From Mycolicibacterium goodii (GTDB taxonomy: Bacteria > Actinomycetota > Actinomycetes > Mycobacteriales > Mycobacteriaceae): DNA of 64,000 bases. The translations under genes were made by a program, and so were the position numbers. How positions within the stretch are numbered: position 1 is the stretch's first letter; each line of letters opens with the position of its first letter. The stretch covers positions 5,084,001-5,148,000 of the forward strand of contig NZ_CP092364.2 in the NCBI RefSeq assembly GCF_022370755.2, given 5' to 3'. Shown piece by piece: positions 18,613 to 27,100 of this stretch. The notes beneath the pieces were generated by a model that worked only from the letters and a program-made list of their open reading frames with translations, had not been told where the DNA came from and did not search any database.

Positions 18613-18630
18613 ACACCCCGCCCGGGGTGT
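18613..18630. promoter_or_regulatory. Perfect dyad in the iniB control region
   Basis: ACACCCCG-CC-CGGGGTGT is an exact 8+2+8 inverted repeat about 140 bp upstream of iniB and 15 bp from the tandem TTAGGGGA/TTAGGGGG boxes. It has the shape of a dimeric regulator site; the IniR-like LuxR protein encoded at 21308 is one candidate binder. It could also form an RNA hairpin if transcribed. Confidence 0.5.
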
Positions 18631-18644
18631 GGACCACGAACCCA

Positions 18645-18660
18645 TTAGGGGATTAGGGGG
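18645..18660. promoter_or_regulatory. Tandem TTAGGGGA/TTAGGGGG boxes upstream of iniB
   Basis: Two abutting octamers, TTAGGGGA (18645-18652) and TTAGGGGG (18653-18660). Near-identical octamers recur upstream of the second IniB-type gene and the divergent Hsp70-like gene (19419-19458), suggesting a shared regulator. Confidence 0.5.
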
Positions 18661-18696
18661 TGCCCGGGGGTCACTGACAGCAAACCGACACAACGC

Positions 18697-18733
18697 AAAA
18701 AGACGCATGACCATGCTGGTCATGCGTCTTTTT
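18697..18733 (-). terminator. Strong intrinsic terminator after the short IniB-type gene
   Basis: AAAAAGACGCATGACC (18697-18712) and GGTCATGCGTCTTTTT (18718-18733) form a perfect 16-bp stem with a 5-base loop and A/T ends, so it would also give a U-tract. It lies 23 bp past the stop of the gene at 18756 and isolates it from iniB. Confidence 0.88.
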
Positions 18734-18755
18734 AGTAAAGTTCGACGTGCGAGGA

Positions 18756-19286
18756 TCAGTCGAAGATGTCGAGCCCGCTGGCGTCGTCCCCATGGTGCCC
18801 CGTATCCGGATGATCGGGGATGACAGGCTGCCCCCAATCGGTGCCGAACACCGGGTCTTCGACCGGCAGCGGTTCGACGATCGGCACATCGACCTCGGCT
18901 GATGTCGGGGCGGACTGGTCCATTGCGAACCCGGTGACGACGTCCGACCCGGCCGGTTCGAGGTCGTGCGGCACGTGGATGACCTGCTCGCCGCCTCCAT
19001 CATCGAGTGGCACGTGGTCGCCGAACGCGTCGAAGGCCGCGGTAGCGGCCCCCGAGGCCCACACGTTGTCGGCGGGATCGGCGCCCCCGGCGTGGTCGAG
19101 GCCACCCGCGGTCGCGCCCATCGACAGGGATTCCGACACGACGGGGATCAGGTTGTCGACATCTGCGCTGGTCACACCGGTCAGATTGGCACCGGCGATG
19201 GCCTGCGCCGGATCGGCCGCGTATCGCGCCGCGGCCTCGGGATCGCGCACCAGCGACATGACGAAATCAAGCAGCGTATTTGCCAT
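18756..19286 (-). CDS. Short IniB-type protein (Rv0340-like)
   Basis: A 176-residue protein whose first 60 residues follow the IniB pattern: NTLLDFVMSLVRDPEAAARY, then an NLTGVTSADVDNLIP segment comparable to the IniB PNVTAAQL region. The remainder is acidic and Pro/Asp-rich with no repeats and no membrane segment. The strong ribosome site GGGGAGGT precedes the ATG. By position (between the LuxR-type regulator and iniB) and size it corresponds to Rv0340 of M. tuberculosis. It has its own terminator, so it is probably co-regulated with iniB but separately transcribed. Function unknown. Confidence 0.78.
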   Translation of the reverse strand: MANTLLDFVMSLVRDPEAAARYAADPAQAIAGANLTGVTSADVDNLIPVVSESLSMGATAGGLDHAGGADPADNVWASGAATAAFDAFGDHVPLDDGGGEQVIHVPHDLEPAGSDVVTGFAMDQSAPTSAEVDVPIVEPLPVEDPVFGTDWGQPVIPDHPDTGHHGDDASGLDIFD

Positions 19287-19418
19287 GACACCTCCCCTTC
19301 GCTGGTCGAATCACCGGCGGCACCGGCGCTGACGACGTTCCATCACTGGTTGCTGACGATGCTAATGAGCACCGCCGGGGCCGGAATCGGTGCCGAACCC
19401 ACCTCCCGAGCTGATGCA

Positions 19419-19458
19419 TTAGGGGACGCACCGTTAGGGGATCGGCGCCACTAGGGGA
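19419..19458. promoter_or_regulatory. Three (T/C)TAGGGGA boxes between divergent genes
   Basis: TTAGGGGA at 19419-19426 and 19434-19441, CTAGGGGA at 19451-19458. Steps of 15 and 17 bp place them roughly on one face of the helix. They lie between the short IniB-type gene (minus) and the Hsp70-like gene (plus), so either or both could be controlled. Confidence 0.5.
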
Positions 19459-19529
19459 TCAATGACGGGCGTCGTGGGTTCCAGCCGCTAAGGTGAGGAA
19501 CGGCCCAGACAACACAGGAGTGACGCCTG

Positions 19530-21293
19530 ATGACCGACGCACTGGGGTTGTCGATCGGGATAACCAATCTGGTGGCAGCCCGCGAAGGCGGTGCACCGGT
19601 GGTCCGCCGATCGATCCTCAATCTGTACCGCGACCGTGCCCCGGAGGTCGGCGAACTCGGCGGCGACGGGCTCGCCCTGACCGGCTTCGTCGAACGCACC
19701 GGCGATCCGGTGCCGATCGTCGCCGCCGACGGCTCGCAGCATCGCGGCGAGCTGGCGCTCGCCGAGGCGCTCGACGCGATGGCCCGCGCGGCAGGCGGCG
19801 GTGCGCCGGTCGCGGTGGCGACCCCCGCATACTGGGGGCCCGCTGCGCTGGGCGCGCTGCGCGGTGCACTCCGCAACAAGCCCGCGTTCGCGCCGGACGG
19901 CATTCCCGCTGCGCTGGTTCCCGATTCGATGGCCGCGTTGGCGGCGTTGCGGGCCGGGCCCGGTCTGCCCGCCGACGGTGTCGTGGTGTTGTGCGACTTC
20001 GGCGGCAGCGGCACGAGCGTGACGCTCGCCGATGCCGGCGCGGATCTCGCGGCGCTGGGCCAGACGGTGCGCTATCCGGAGTTCTCCGGTGACCAGATCG
20101 ACCAGTCGGTGCTCAACCACGTCCTCACCGGCATCGCCGCGGCCAACGACGCCGATCCGGCGGGTACCGCCGCGGTGGGATCTCTGGCTCGGCTGCGCAG
20201 CGACTGCCGAACCGCCAAGGAGGCATTGTCGGCCGACACCGTCGCGACGATCCCGGCGGAGCTGCCCGGCTTCAACTCCGAGGTGCGGATCACCCGCCCC
20301 GAACTCGAGCAGCTGATCTCCGGACCGCTCGACGGTTTCCTCAATGTCGTCGAGGACACCTTGCAGCGCAACAACATCGCGTTGTCCAGCGTGACCGCCG
20401 TGGCCACCGTCGGCGGAGGTGCCGCGATTCCCTTTGTGACCCAACGTCTTTCCGAGCGCCTGCGGGCGCCGGTGGTGACCTCGCCGCAGCCGCAGCTCGT
20501 CGCGGCGGGCGGGGCTGCGTTGATCGCCGACCGTGCCGTGGATGCCGGTGCGCCGACGGGACTGGCTCCCGAGGTGGCTGCCGCGGATGCGCCGACCGGG
20601 TTGGGGCCTGCCGCCGCAGTGGGTGCGGCCGCCGCCGCGGCCGGGGACAGCCCGGAATCGTCGACGTTCCGCGCGCTGGCGTGGTCGGAGGACGACGCGC
20701 CCCCCAATGAGCCGGTGCCCTACGCGGGGACCGACTACGGATACGAGTCGCCGACAGGTGCGACAGCGGCCCGACCGCCCGTGGAGTTCAGCCACGAAGA
20801 GGAGATGTACGACACCGGGCCTGCCCCGCTGCCCTGGTACAAACGTCCGCCGATCCTGTTCGGCGCGGCCGCGGCCGCCGCGCTGCTGGCCGCGGGCGGC
20901 CTTGCCGTCACGCTCACCAGCACATCCAGCGATTCGTCGCCGGTCACCGAGACCAGCACCACCTACTCGATGGGTCCGTCGCCCGAAGGTCCTCCCCCCG
21001 AGCCGGTCACCACGGTGACCGTCGGTCCCAACGGACAGCAGACCACCACCGTGGTGGTACCTCCGCCGCCGGCCACCACGACGACGACCGAACCCACGTC
21101 GACGACGAGCCCGACCACCACCACAACCACGACCACAACCACCACGACAACGACGACGACCACGACCACGCCGCCGACGACGACGCGCACAACCACGACG
21201 CCGCCGACCACCACACCGCCACCGACCACGACGCAGCCACCGGTCACGACGACGGTCGAAGTTCCCGACGTTCCGGACGACGGCGGCGCCTGA
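19530..21293 (+). CDS. Membrane-anchored Hsp70-like protein with Thr-rich tail
   Basis: A 587-residue protein. Residues 1-335 resemble the Hsp70 ATPase fold: LGLSIGITNLVAA (5-17), LCDFGGSGTSVTL (154-166) and ATVGGGAAIPFVTQRL (293-307). As at 11113-12960, the first-motif Asp is Ser and the peptide-binding domain is missing. An Ala-rich linker contains FRALAWSEDD (380-389). A helix (about 442-463) precedes a 120-residue Thr tail including a 17-residue Thr run. A ribosome site (CAGGAG) is present. The IniR-like gene follows after 14 bp, so this protein and the ini regulator are likely co-expressed. It may report envelope state to that regulator; this is inference. Confidence 0.8.
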   Translation: MTDALGLSIGITNLVAAREGGAPVVRRSILNLYRDRAPEVGELGGDGLALTGFVERTGDPVPIVAADGSQHRGELALAEALDAMARAAGGGAPVAVATPAYWGPAALGALRGALRNKPAFAPDGIPAALVPDSMAALAALRAGPGLPADGVVVLCDFGGSGTSVTLADAGADLAALGQTVRYPEFSGDQIDQSVLNHVLTGIAAANDADPAGTAAVGSLARLRSDCRTAKEALSADTVATIPAELPGFNSEVRITRPELEQLISGPLDGFLNVVEDTLQRNNIALSSVTAVATVGGGAAIPFVTQRLSERLRAPVVTSPQPQLVAAGGAALIADRAVDAGAPTGLAPEVAAADAPTGLGPAAAVGAAAAAAGDSPESSTFRALAWSEDDAPPNEPVPYAGTDYGYESPTGATAARPPVEFSHEEEMYDTGPAPLPWYKRPPILFGAAAAAALLAAGGLAVTLTSTSSDSSPVTETSTTYSMGPSPEGPPPEPVTTVTVGPNGQQTTTVVVPPPPATTTTTEPTSTTSPTTTTTTTTTTTTTTTTTTTPPTTTRTTTTPPTTTPPPTTTQPPVTTTVEVPDVPDDGGA

Positions 21294-21307
21294 CCGGGCG
21301 GATCGTC

Positions 21308-23830
21308 ATGTCCAACCCGGCACCGGAACACGCGGTGGAACTACCGCGGGTCCTGCGCGGGGTGATCGCCGGGGGGCCGGCACAACCCGCCAAGTTGTTG
21401 GTGTCCGGTGGGATCGGGACCGGCAAATCCACCGTTCTCGCGGCGGTACGGGCCGCGCTGCGGGAGGCCGGCCACACCGTGCTCACCCGGCCGCCGAGGT
21501 CCGACGACGATGCGGCGGCCGTGTTCGTCATCGACGACGTGCACCTTCTCGCCGATGATGAGATCGATTGTCTGACAGAGAGATCCACGGACCCCGAGTC
21601 GACGGTGGTGGTCGCGGCCGAGCCGCTCGCGCACCGGCGGGCGCTGCGGGCACTGGCGACCGCCCTGGAGCGTGAGAACCCCGTGGTGACGCTCGCACCG
21701 ATGTCTGCGCCCGACGTCGGACGCATCCTGTCGACCACCCTGGGTGCGCCGCCACCCCCCGAGACGGTCCGCTCGGTACTCGCGGTCACCGCGGGCCTGC
21801 CCTTCCTGGTGCGCGCGGTGGCCGCATCCGCCGCCGAACCCGAGGAGGCCGCCCGTTACGCGCTGATCGAGCGGCTGCGGCACCTCGACGAGCAGACCCG
21901 CGACACCCTGCTGATCGTGTCGCTGAGTCTGGACCTCGGGCCCGATGACGTCGCGGGCGCCCTGCGCGTCAGCGGCGCCGACGCCTCGGCACTGGTGGAC
22001 CGGGCCAGGGCCGGCGGCCTGGTCGAACCCGCCCACGACAAGAGGTTTCTGCGCCTGGTGCACACGTGCGTCGCGCAGATCGCCGGCACGGCCCGCCACC
22101 ACGACCTCGAGATCGCACTGCTGCGTTCACAACTCGAAATGTCCACGCTGTCAACCGAACTCGCCGTCCGACTGGCCGAGCACGGCGTACGCGACGACCG
22201 GCTCGCCGAGGCGCTCACCGACCGTGCGGTGCGGGTGCGTGGCCGGCCGGCCCACGCAGCCCGGCTGTACCGTGCCGCGGCCCGCGCGGGTTCGGCTGCA
22301 CTCAACGCGCGCCTGGCCGATGCGCTGGCCCTGTCGGGTGACTGTGCGACGGCAGGCCGCATGGCCGACGACCTGCTCAGCTCCGAGGATCCGGCCGACC
22401 GCGCGGCCGCGGTCCGCATCGCTGCCAGCATCGCGCTGCACGACGGCAGTGCCGCCCAGGCCGCCGACCTGTTCCGGTGGCTCGGCCCCTACCCGGATGC
22501 GGCCGTCAGCTCGGCGGGCACGGTCGTGCTGCTCGCCGCGGGCGACGCCGCCTCTGCGCGGGCGGCGTTGAGCACCGAGCTCGCCGGCCCGCCGACGTCG
22601 GCGGCGCGAGCGGCCCGCAGCCTGGCCCAGGGCCTGGTGTCCTCGCTGGACCAACCGTTCGCGGTCACGGTCGCGCGCCTCGGCCAGGCCGTCACCGCCG
22701 TGCCGTACACCGACGGCGTCGCACCGGACAGCCCTTCGGCATTGGTGGCGCTCGCGGCGCTGCACGGCGGAGACTCGGTCCGTGCGCGCAGCGTGATCGC
22801 ACGCGCGGTGCGGGGCGGAACGCCCGACACCGAAAACGGCGCGACACCGTGTTCTTCACCGTTCTCGGCAGCCCGCCATCGACTGCTGCTCGGCTGGGTC
22901 AAGATGCAGGACGGTCAACTGGCCGCCGCTGGTGCCGACGTGGCCGCCGCCGAGTCCGGGCCGCCGTTGCACCGCCGCGACGCGCTGTGGGCCGCGGCGC
23001 TGCGCACCGCGATCGCGCGGCGCAGCGGGGACAGCGGAGCCATCCAGCGGCATTGGTACGCCGCGATGGAGGTGCTCGCCGAGTACTCGATCGACCTCTT
23101 CTCGTTGCTGCCTCTCGGCGAGTTGTGGGTGGCGTCAGCGCGCATGCGACAGCTCGACCGCCTCGAGCACCCGTTGTCGGAGGCGTTCGGGCTGCTCGAA
23201 GCGCTCGGCAAGCCCGTGTTGTGGTCGATGCCGCTGCACTGGGCGGGGGTCCACGCGGGGATCCTCGTCAACTCGCCGAGTGCGGTGGCACCGCACGGCC
23301 AGGCGCTCACCGCGGCGGCCGGTCACAGCCCGTTCGCTCGTGCGCTGGCCGGCGCGGGCCGGACCTGGCTGCGGGTGCTGGCCAACCATGTCGACGTCGA
23401 CGAGGTCGGCGCGGCCGCCCGTGGGTTGGCACAGTTCGGACTGACGTGGGACGCCACGCGGCTGGCGAGCCAGGCGGCGTTGCAGACCTCCGATGCCCGG
23501 GTCTCGCAGGCGATGCTGCAGCTGGCCCGCGACCTCAAGCAGTCCGGCGCGACCGACGACACGTCGGCACCCGAGACAACGCATACACCGCAGGCCGCAC
23601 AGGTGAGCGCCCCGGCCGGATCCACGCGCCTGTCCGAGCGCGAGCGTGAGGTCGCCGAGCTGTTGCTGCTCGGCATGCCGTACCGCGACATCGGCAATCA
23701 ACTGTTCATTTCGGCAAAGACCGTCGAGCACCATGTGGCCCGGATTCGCAGGCGGCTGGGCGCCGAGTCCCGCTCCGAGATGTTGTCGATGCTGCGCGCG
23801 ATGCTCGATACGCCTTCCGGGCCGAGCTGA
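21308..23830 (+). CDS. iniR: IniR-like LuxR-family ATPase regulator
   Basis: An 840-residue signal-transduction ATPase with a LuxR HTH. The P-loop GGIGTGKS is at 34-41, Walker B VFVIDD at 72-77, a long helical TPR-like middle follows, and the C-terminal HTH (about 776-835) reads LSEREREVAELLLLGMPYRD, then FISAKTVEHHVARIRRRLG. Position and size match Rv0339c of M. tuberculosis, which I recall being reported as IniR, an activator of iniBAC responding to trehalose; this is from memory. It likely recognises the dyad or TTAGGGGA boxes near iniB. Cotranscribed with the Hsp70-like gene upstream. Confidence 0.82.
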   Translation: MSNPAPEHAVELPRVLRGVIAGGPAQPAKLLVSGGIGTGKSTVLAAVRAALREAGHTVLTRPPRSDDDAAAVFVIDDVHLLADDEIDCLTERSTDPESTVVVAAEPLAHRRALRALATALERENPVVTLAPMSAPDVGRILSTTLGAPPPPETVRSVLAVTAGLPFLVRAVAASAAEPEEAARYALIERLRHLDEQTRDTLLIVSLSLDLGPDDVAGALRVSGADASALVDRARAGGLVEPAHDKRFLRLVHTCVAQIAGTARHHDLEIALLRSQLEMSTLSTELAVRLAEHGVRDDRLAEALTDRAVRVRGRPAHAARLYRAAARAGSAALNARLADALALSGDCATAGRMADDLLSSEDPADRAAAVRIAASIALHDGSAAQAADLFRWLGPYPDAAVSSAGTVVLLAAGDAASARAALSTELAGPPTSAARAARSLAQGLVSSLDQPFAVTVARLGQAVTAVPYTDGVAPDSPSALVALAALHGGDSVRARSVIARAVRGGTPDTENGATPCSSPFSAARHRLLLGWVKMQDGQLAAAGADVAAAESGPPLHRRDALWAAALRTAIARRSGDSGAIQRHWYAAMEVLAEYSIDLFSLLPLGELWVASARMRQLDRLEHPLSEAFGLLEALGKPVLWSMPLHWAGVHAGILVNSPSAVAPHGQALTAAAGHSPFARALAGAGRTWLRVLANHVDVDEVGAAARGLAQFGLTWDATRLASQAALQTSDARVSQAMLQLARDLKQSGATDDTSAPETTHTPQAAQVSAPAGSTRLSEREREVAELLLLGMPYRDIGNQLFISAKTVEHHVARIRRRLGAESRSEMLSMLRAMLDTPSGPS

Positions 23831-23972
23831 CAGATCCTGCGCATTTCCGTCGGAGCGACGAAAATCACATTTCGCGCCCGAGGGTCCGCCGGGCAACACC
23901 CGCGCAAATGCGCGTGAAAAGGTACGGATGTCAATACGGCGCCAATTCGTCACGGCGCGCACCTCTCGATCA

Positions 23973-23988
23973 GCTACCGCTCGGTAGC
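23973..23988. promoter_or_regulatory. Dyad GCTACCG-CT-CGGTAGC
   Basis: Perfect 7+2+7 inverted repeat. Its layout (N-T/C-TACCN-N2-NGGTA-A/G-C) is like the two GTTACC dyads nearer to etfD, so it may be a third, weaker operator about 143 bp upstream of the start. Confidence 0.4.
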
Positions 23989-24068
23989 GCTCATCCGATC
24001 CGAGTTAGGACAGCCTTTGTAGCGGGAATTCGGCACGGGGTGCAACTATGAGCAGGCATCGAGCCGAA

Positions 24069-24109
24069 GTTACCCTCGGGTAACATGGCATAAGTTACCG
24101 ACGGGTAAC
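24069..24109. promoter_or_regulatory. Two GTTACC/GGTAAC operators upstream of etfD
   Basis: GTTACCC-TC-GGGTAAC (24069-24084) is a perfect dyad, and GTTACCG-AC-GGGTAAC (24094-24109) differs in one arm base. Centres are 25 bp apart and both are preceded by AA. This is the geometry of TetR-type operators. A fatty-acid-catabolism repressor would make sense for etfD, but the regulator is not encoded nearby. Confidence 0.65.
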
Positions 24110-24130
24110 GCACAAATCGGGAGGCGCGCA

Positions 24131-27100
24131 GTGGCACACACCCTCGAAGTGAGCAGGCTGATTATCGGGCTGCTCATGACGGCCGTCGTCTTGGTGTTCG
24201 CCGCCAAGCGAGTGTTGTGGCTGACGAAGCTGATCAGCTCGGGCCAGAAGACACTTGACGAGGGCGGCCGGAAGAACGACCTCCAAAAGCGCATCACCAC
24301 GCAGATCACCGAGGTGTTCGGGCAAACGCGGCTGCTGCGCTGGTCGATTCCGGGTATCGCGCATTTCTTCACGATGTGGGGCTTTTTCGTCCTCGCGTCG
24401 GTGTATCTGGAGGCCTACGGCGTCCTGTTCGATCCCGAGTTCCACATCCCGATCATCGGACGCTGGCCGATCCTGGGCTTCCTGCAGGACTTCTTCGCCG
24501 TCGCGGTACTGCTCGGCATCATCGTCTTCGCGATCATCCGCGTCGTCCGCGAGCCCAAGAAGATCGGTCGCGATTCGCGCTTCTACGGTTCGCACACCGG
24601 TGGCGCCTGGGAGATCCTCTTCATGATCTTCCTGGTCATCGCCACGTACGCGCTGTTCCGCGGTGCCGCCGTCAACACCCTCGGCGAGCGCTTCCCCTAC
24701 CAGAGCGGCGCCTTCTTCTCCGACTTCATGGCCTGGCTCCTGCGTCCGCTCGGCGCCACCGCCAACATGTGGATCGAGACCGTCGCCCTGATGGGTCACA
24801 TCGGCGTCATGCTGGTGTTCCTGCTGATCGTGCTGCATTCCAAGCACCTGCACATCGGCCTGGCACCCATCAACGTCACGTTCAAGCGCCTGCCCAACGG
24901 CCTCGGCCCGCTGCTGCCCATGGAGTACAAGGGCGAGTACATCGACTTCGAGGATCCCGCCGAGGACGCGGTGTTCGGTCGAGGCAAGATCGAGGACTTC
25001 ACCTGGAAGGGTTACCTCGACTTCACCACCTGTACCGAGTGCGGCCGCTGCCAGTCGCAGTGCCCGGCGTGGAACACCGGCAAACCGCTGTCGCCCAAGC
25101 TCGTGATCATGAACCTGCGCGACCACATGTTCGCCAAGGCGCCCTACATTCTCGGTGAGAAGCCGTCGCCGCTGGAGAGCACGCCCGAGGGCGGTCTGGG
25201 TGAGAAGGCCCGCGGTGAGAAGCACGAGCAGAAGCACGCACACGACCACGTCCCCGAGTCCGGCTTCGAGCGGATCCTGGGCAGCGGGCCCGAGCAGGCC
25301 TTGCGCCCGCTGGTCGGCACCGAGGAGCAGGGCGGTGTCATCGACCCCGACGTGCTGTGGTCCTGCACCAACTGTGGTGCGTGCGTCGAGCAGTGCCCGG
25401 TCGACATCGAGCACATCGACCACATCGTCGACATGCGCCGCTACCAGGTCATGGTGGAGTCCGAGTTCCCCGGTGAGCTCGGCGTGCTGTTCAAGAACCT
25501 GGAGACCAAGGGCAACCCCTGGGGCCAGAATGCCAAGGACCGCACCAACTGGATCGACGAGGTCGACTTCGATGTGCCGGTCTACGGCGAGGACGTCGAC
25601 TCGTTCGACGGCTTCGAGTACCTGTTCTGGGTGGGCTGCGCAGGCGCTTACGAGGACCGCGCGAAGAAGACCACCAAGGCCGTTGCCGAACTGCTCGCGA
25701 CCGCGGGCGTGAAATTCCTGGTGCTGGGCGCCGGCGAGACCTGCAACGGCGACTCGGCTCGCCGCTCCGGCAACGAGTTCCTCTTCCAGCAGCTGGCCGC
25801 ACAGAACGTCGAGACGCTCAACGACCTGTTCGAGGGTGTCGAGCGGGTGGACCGCAAGATCGTGGTGACGTGCCCGCACTGCTTCAACACGCTGGGCCGC
25901 GAATACCCGCAGGTCGGCGGCAACTACACCGTGCTGCACCATACCCAGCTGCTCAACCGCCTGGTCCGCGACAAGAAGCTCGTGCCGGTCAAGTCGGTCG
26001 GTGCGCAGAACGGCCAGCCGGTCACCTACCACGACCCGTGCTTCCTGGGTCGCCACAACAAGGTGTACGAGGCGCCGCGTGAGCTGGTCGAGGCCTCCGG
26101 CGTGACGCTGAAGGAAATGCCCCGGCACGCCGACCGCGGTCTGTGCTGTGGCGCCGGTGGCGCACGGATGTGGATGGAAGAGCACATCGGCAAGCGCGTC
26201 AACGTCGAACGGACCGAAGAGGCCATGGACACCGCCTCGACCATCGCGACCGGCTGCCCGTTCTGTCGCGTGATGATCACCGACGGTGTCGATGATGTCG
26301 CGGCCAGCCGCAACGTCGAGAAGGCCGAGGTGCTCGACGTCGCTCAGCTGCTGCTGAACTCGCTCGACACCAGCACCGTGACGCTGCCCGAGAAGGGCAC
26401 TGCGGCAAAGGAATCCGAGAAGCGTGCCGCTGCACGCGCCGAGGCCGAGGCGAAGGCCGAGGCCGAGGCGGCTGCCGCCGCTCCCCCGGCCGAGGAAGCC
26501 GAACCCGCGCAGGAGACACCGGCCGCCCCGGCGGCCGAGGCCAAGCCGGTCACCGGCCTCGGCATGGCGGGCGCCGCCAAGCGTCCCGGCGCCAAGAAGG
26601 CCGCTCCTGCCGCGCAAGCGTCGGCCCCGGCCGCCGCGCCGGCCAAGGGTCTTGGCCTGGCAGGCGGCGCCAAGCGTCCCGGCGCGAAGAAGGCCGCACC
26701 TGCCGCAGAGGCTCCCTCCCCCGCACCCGCGGAGGCTCCTGCCGCCGCGCCGGTCAAGGGTCTGGGCATCGCCGGCGGCGCCAAGCGTCCTGGAGCCAAG
26801 AAGGCTCCGGCTGCCGCACCGGCCGAAAAGCCTGCGGCGGAGGAGGCTTCGGAAACCTCGGCAGCACCCCAGGCCCCGGCGGCTCCGGTCAAAGGCCTCG
26901 GTCTCGCAGCAGGCGCACGCCGTCCCGGCGCCAAGAAAGCCGCCGCGCCCGCCGCGAAGGCCCCGGCGGCGCCGGCCGAGGCAGAGGCGGAACCGGCCGC
27001 AGCCCCCGAGCCCGTCAAGCCGGAACCGCCCGTCGTCGGCCTCGGCATCGCCGCGGGCGCTCGTCGCCCGGGTGCGAAGAAGGCAGCGGCCAAGCCGGCC

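Larger units (their letters stand above)
23831..24130. other. Noncoding control region of etfD
   Basis: A 300-bp region without a credible gene. It holds three short dyads (23973-23988, 24069-24084, 24094-24109) close to the etfD start and is otherwise unremarkable. No terminator for the upstream regulator gene stands out. Confidence 0.7.

Noticed and set aside
21090-21250. ACCACGACG-rich repeat as a possible CRISPR or origin element
   Set aside because: It is the poly-Thr coding tail of the Hsp70-like protein, with no spacer structure.
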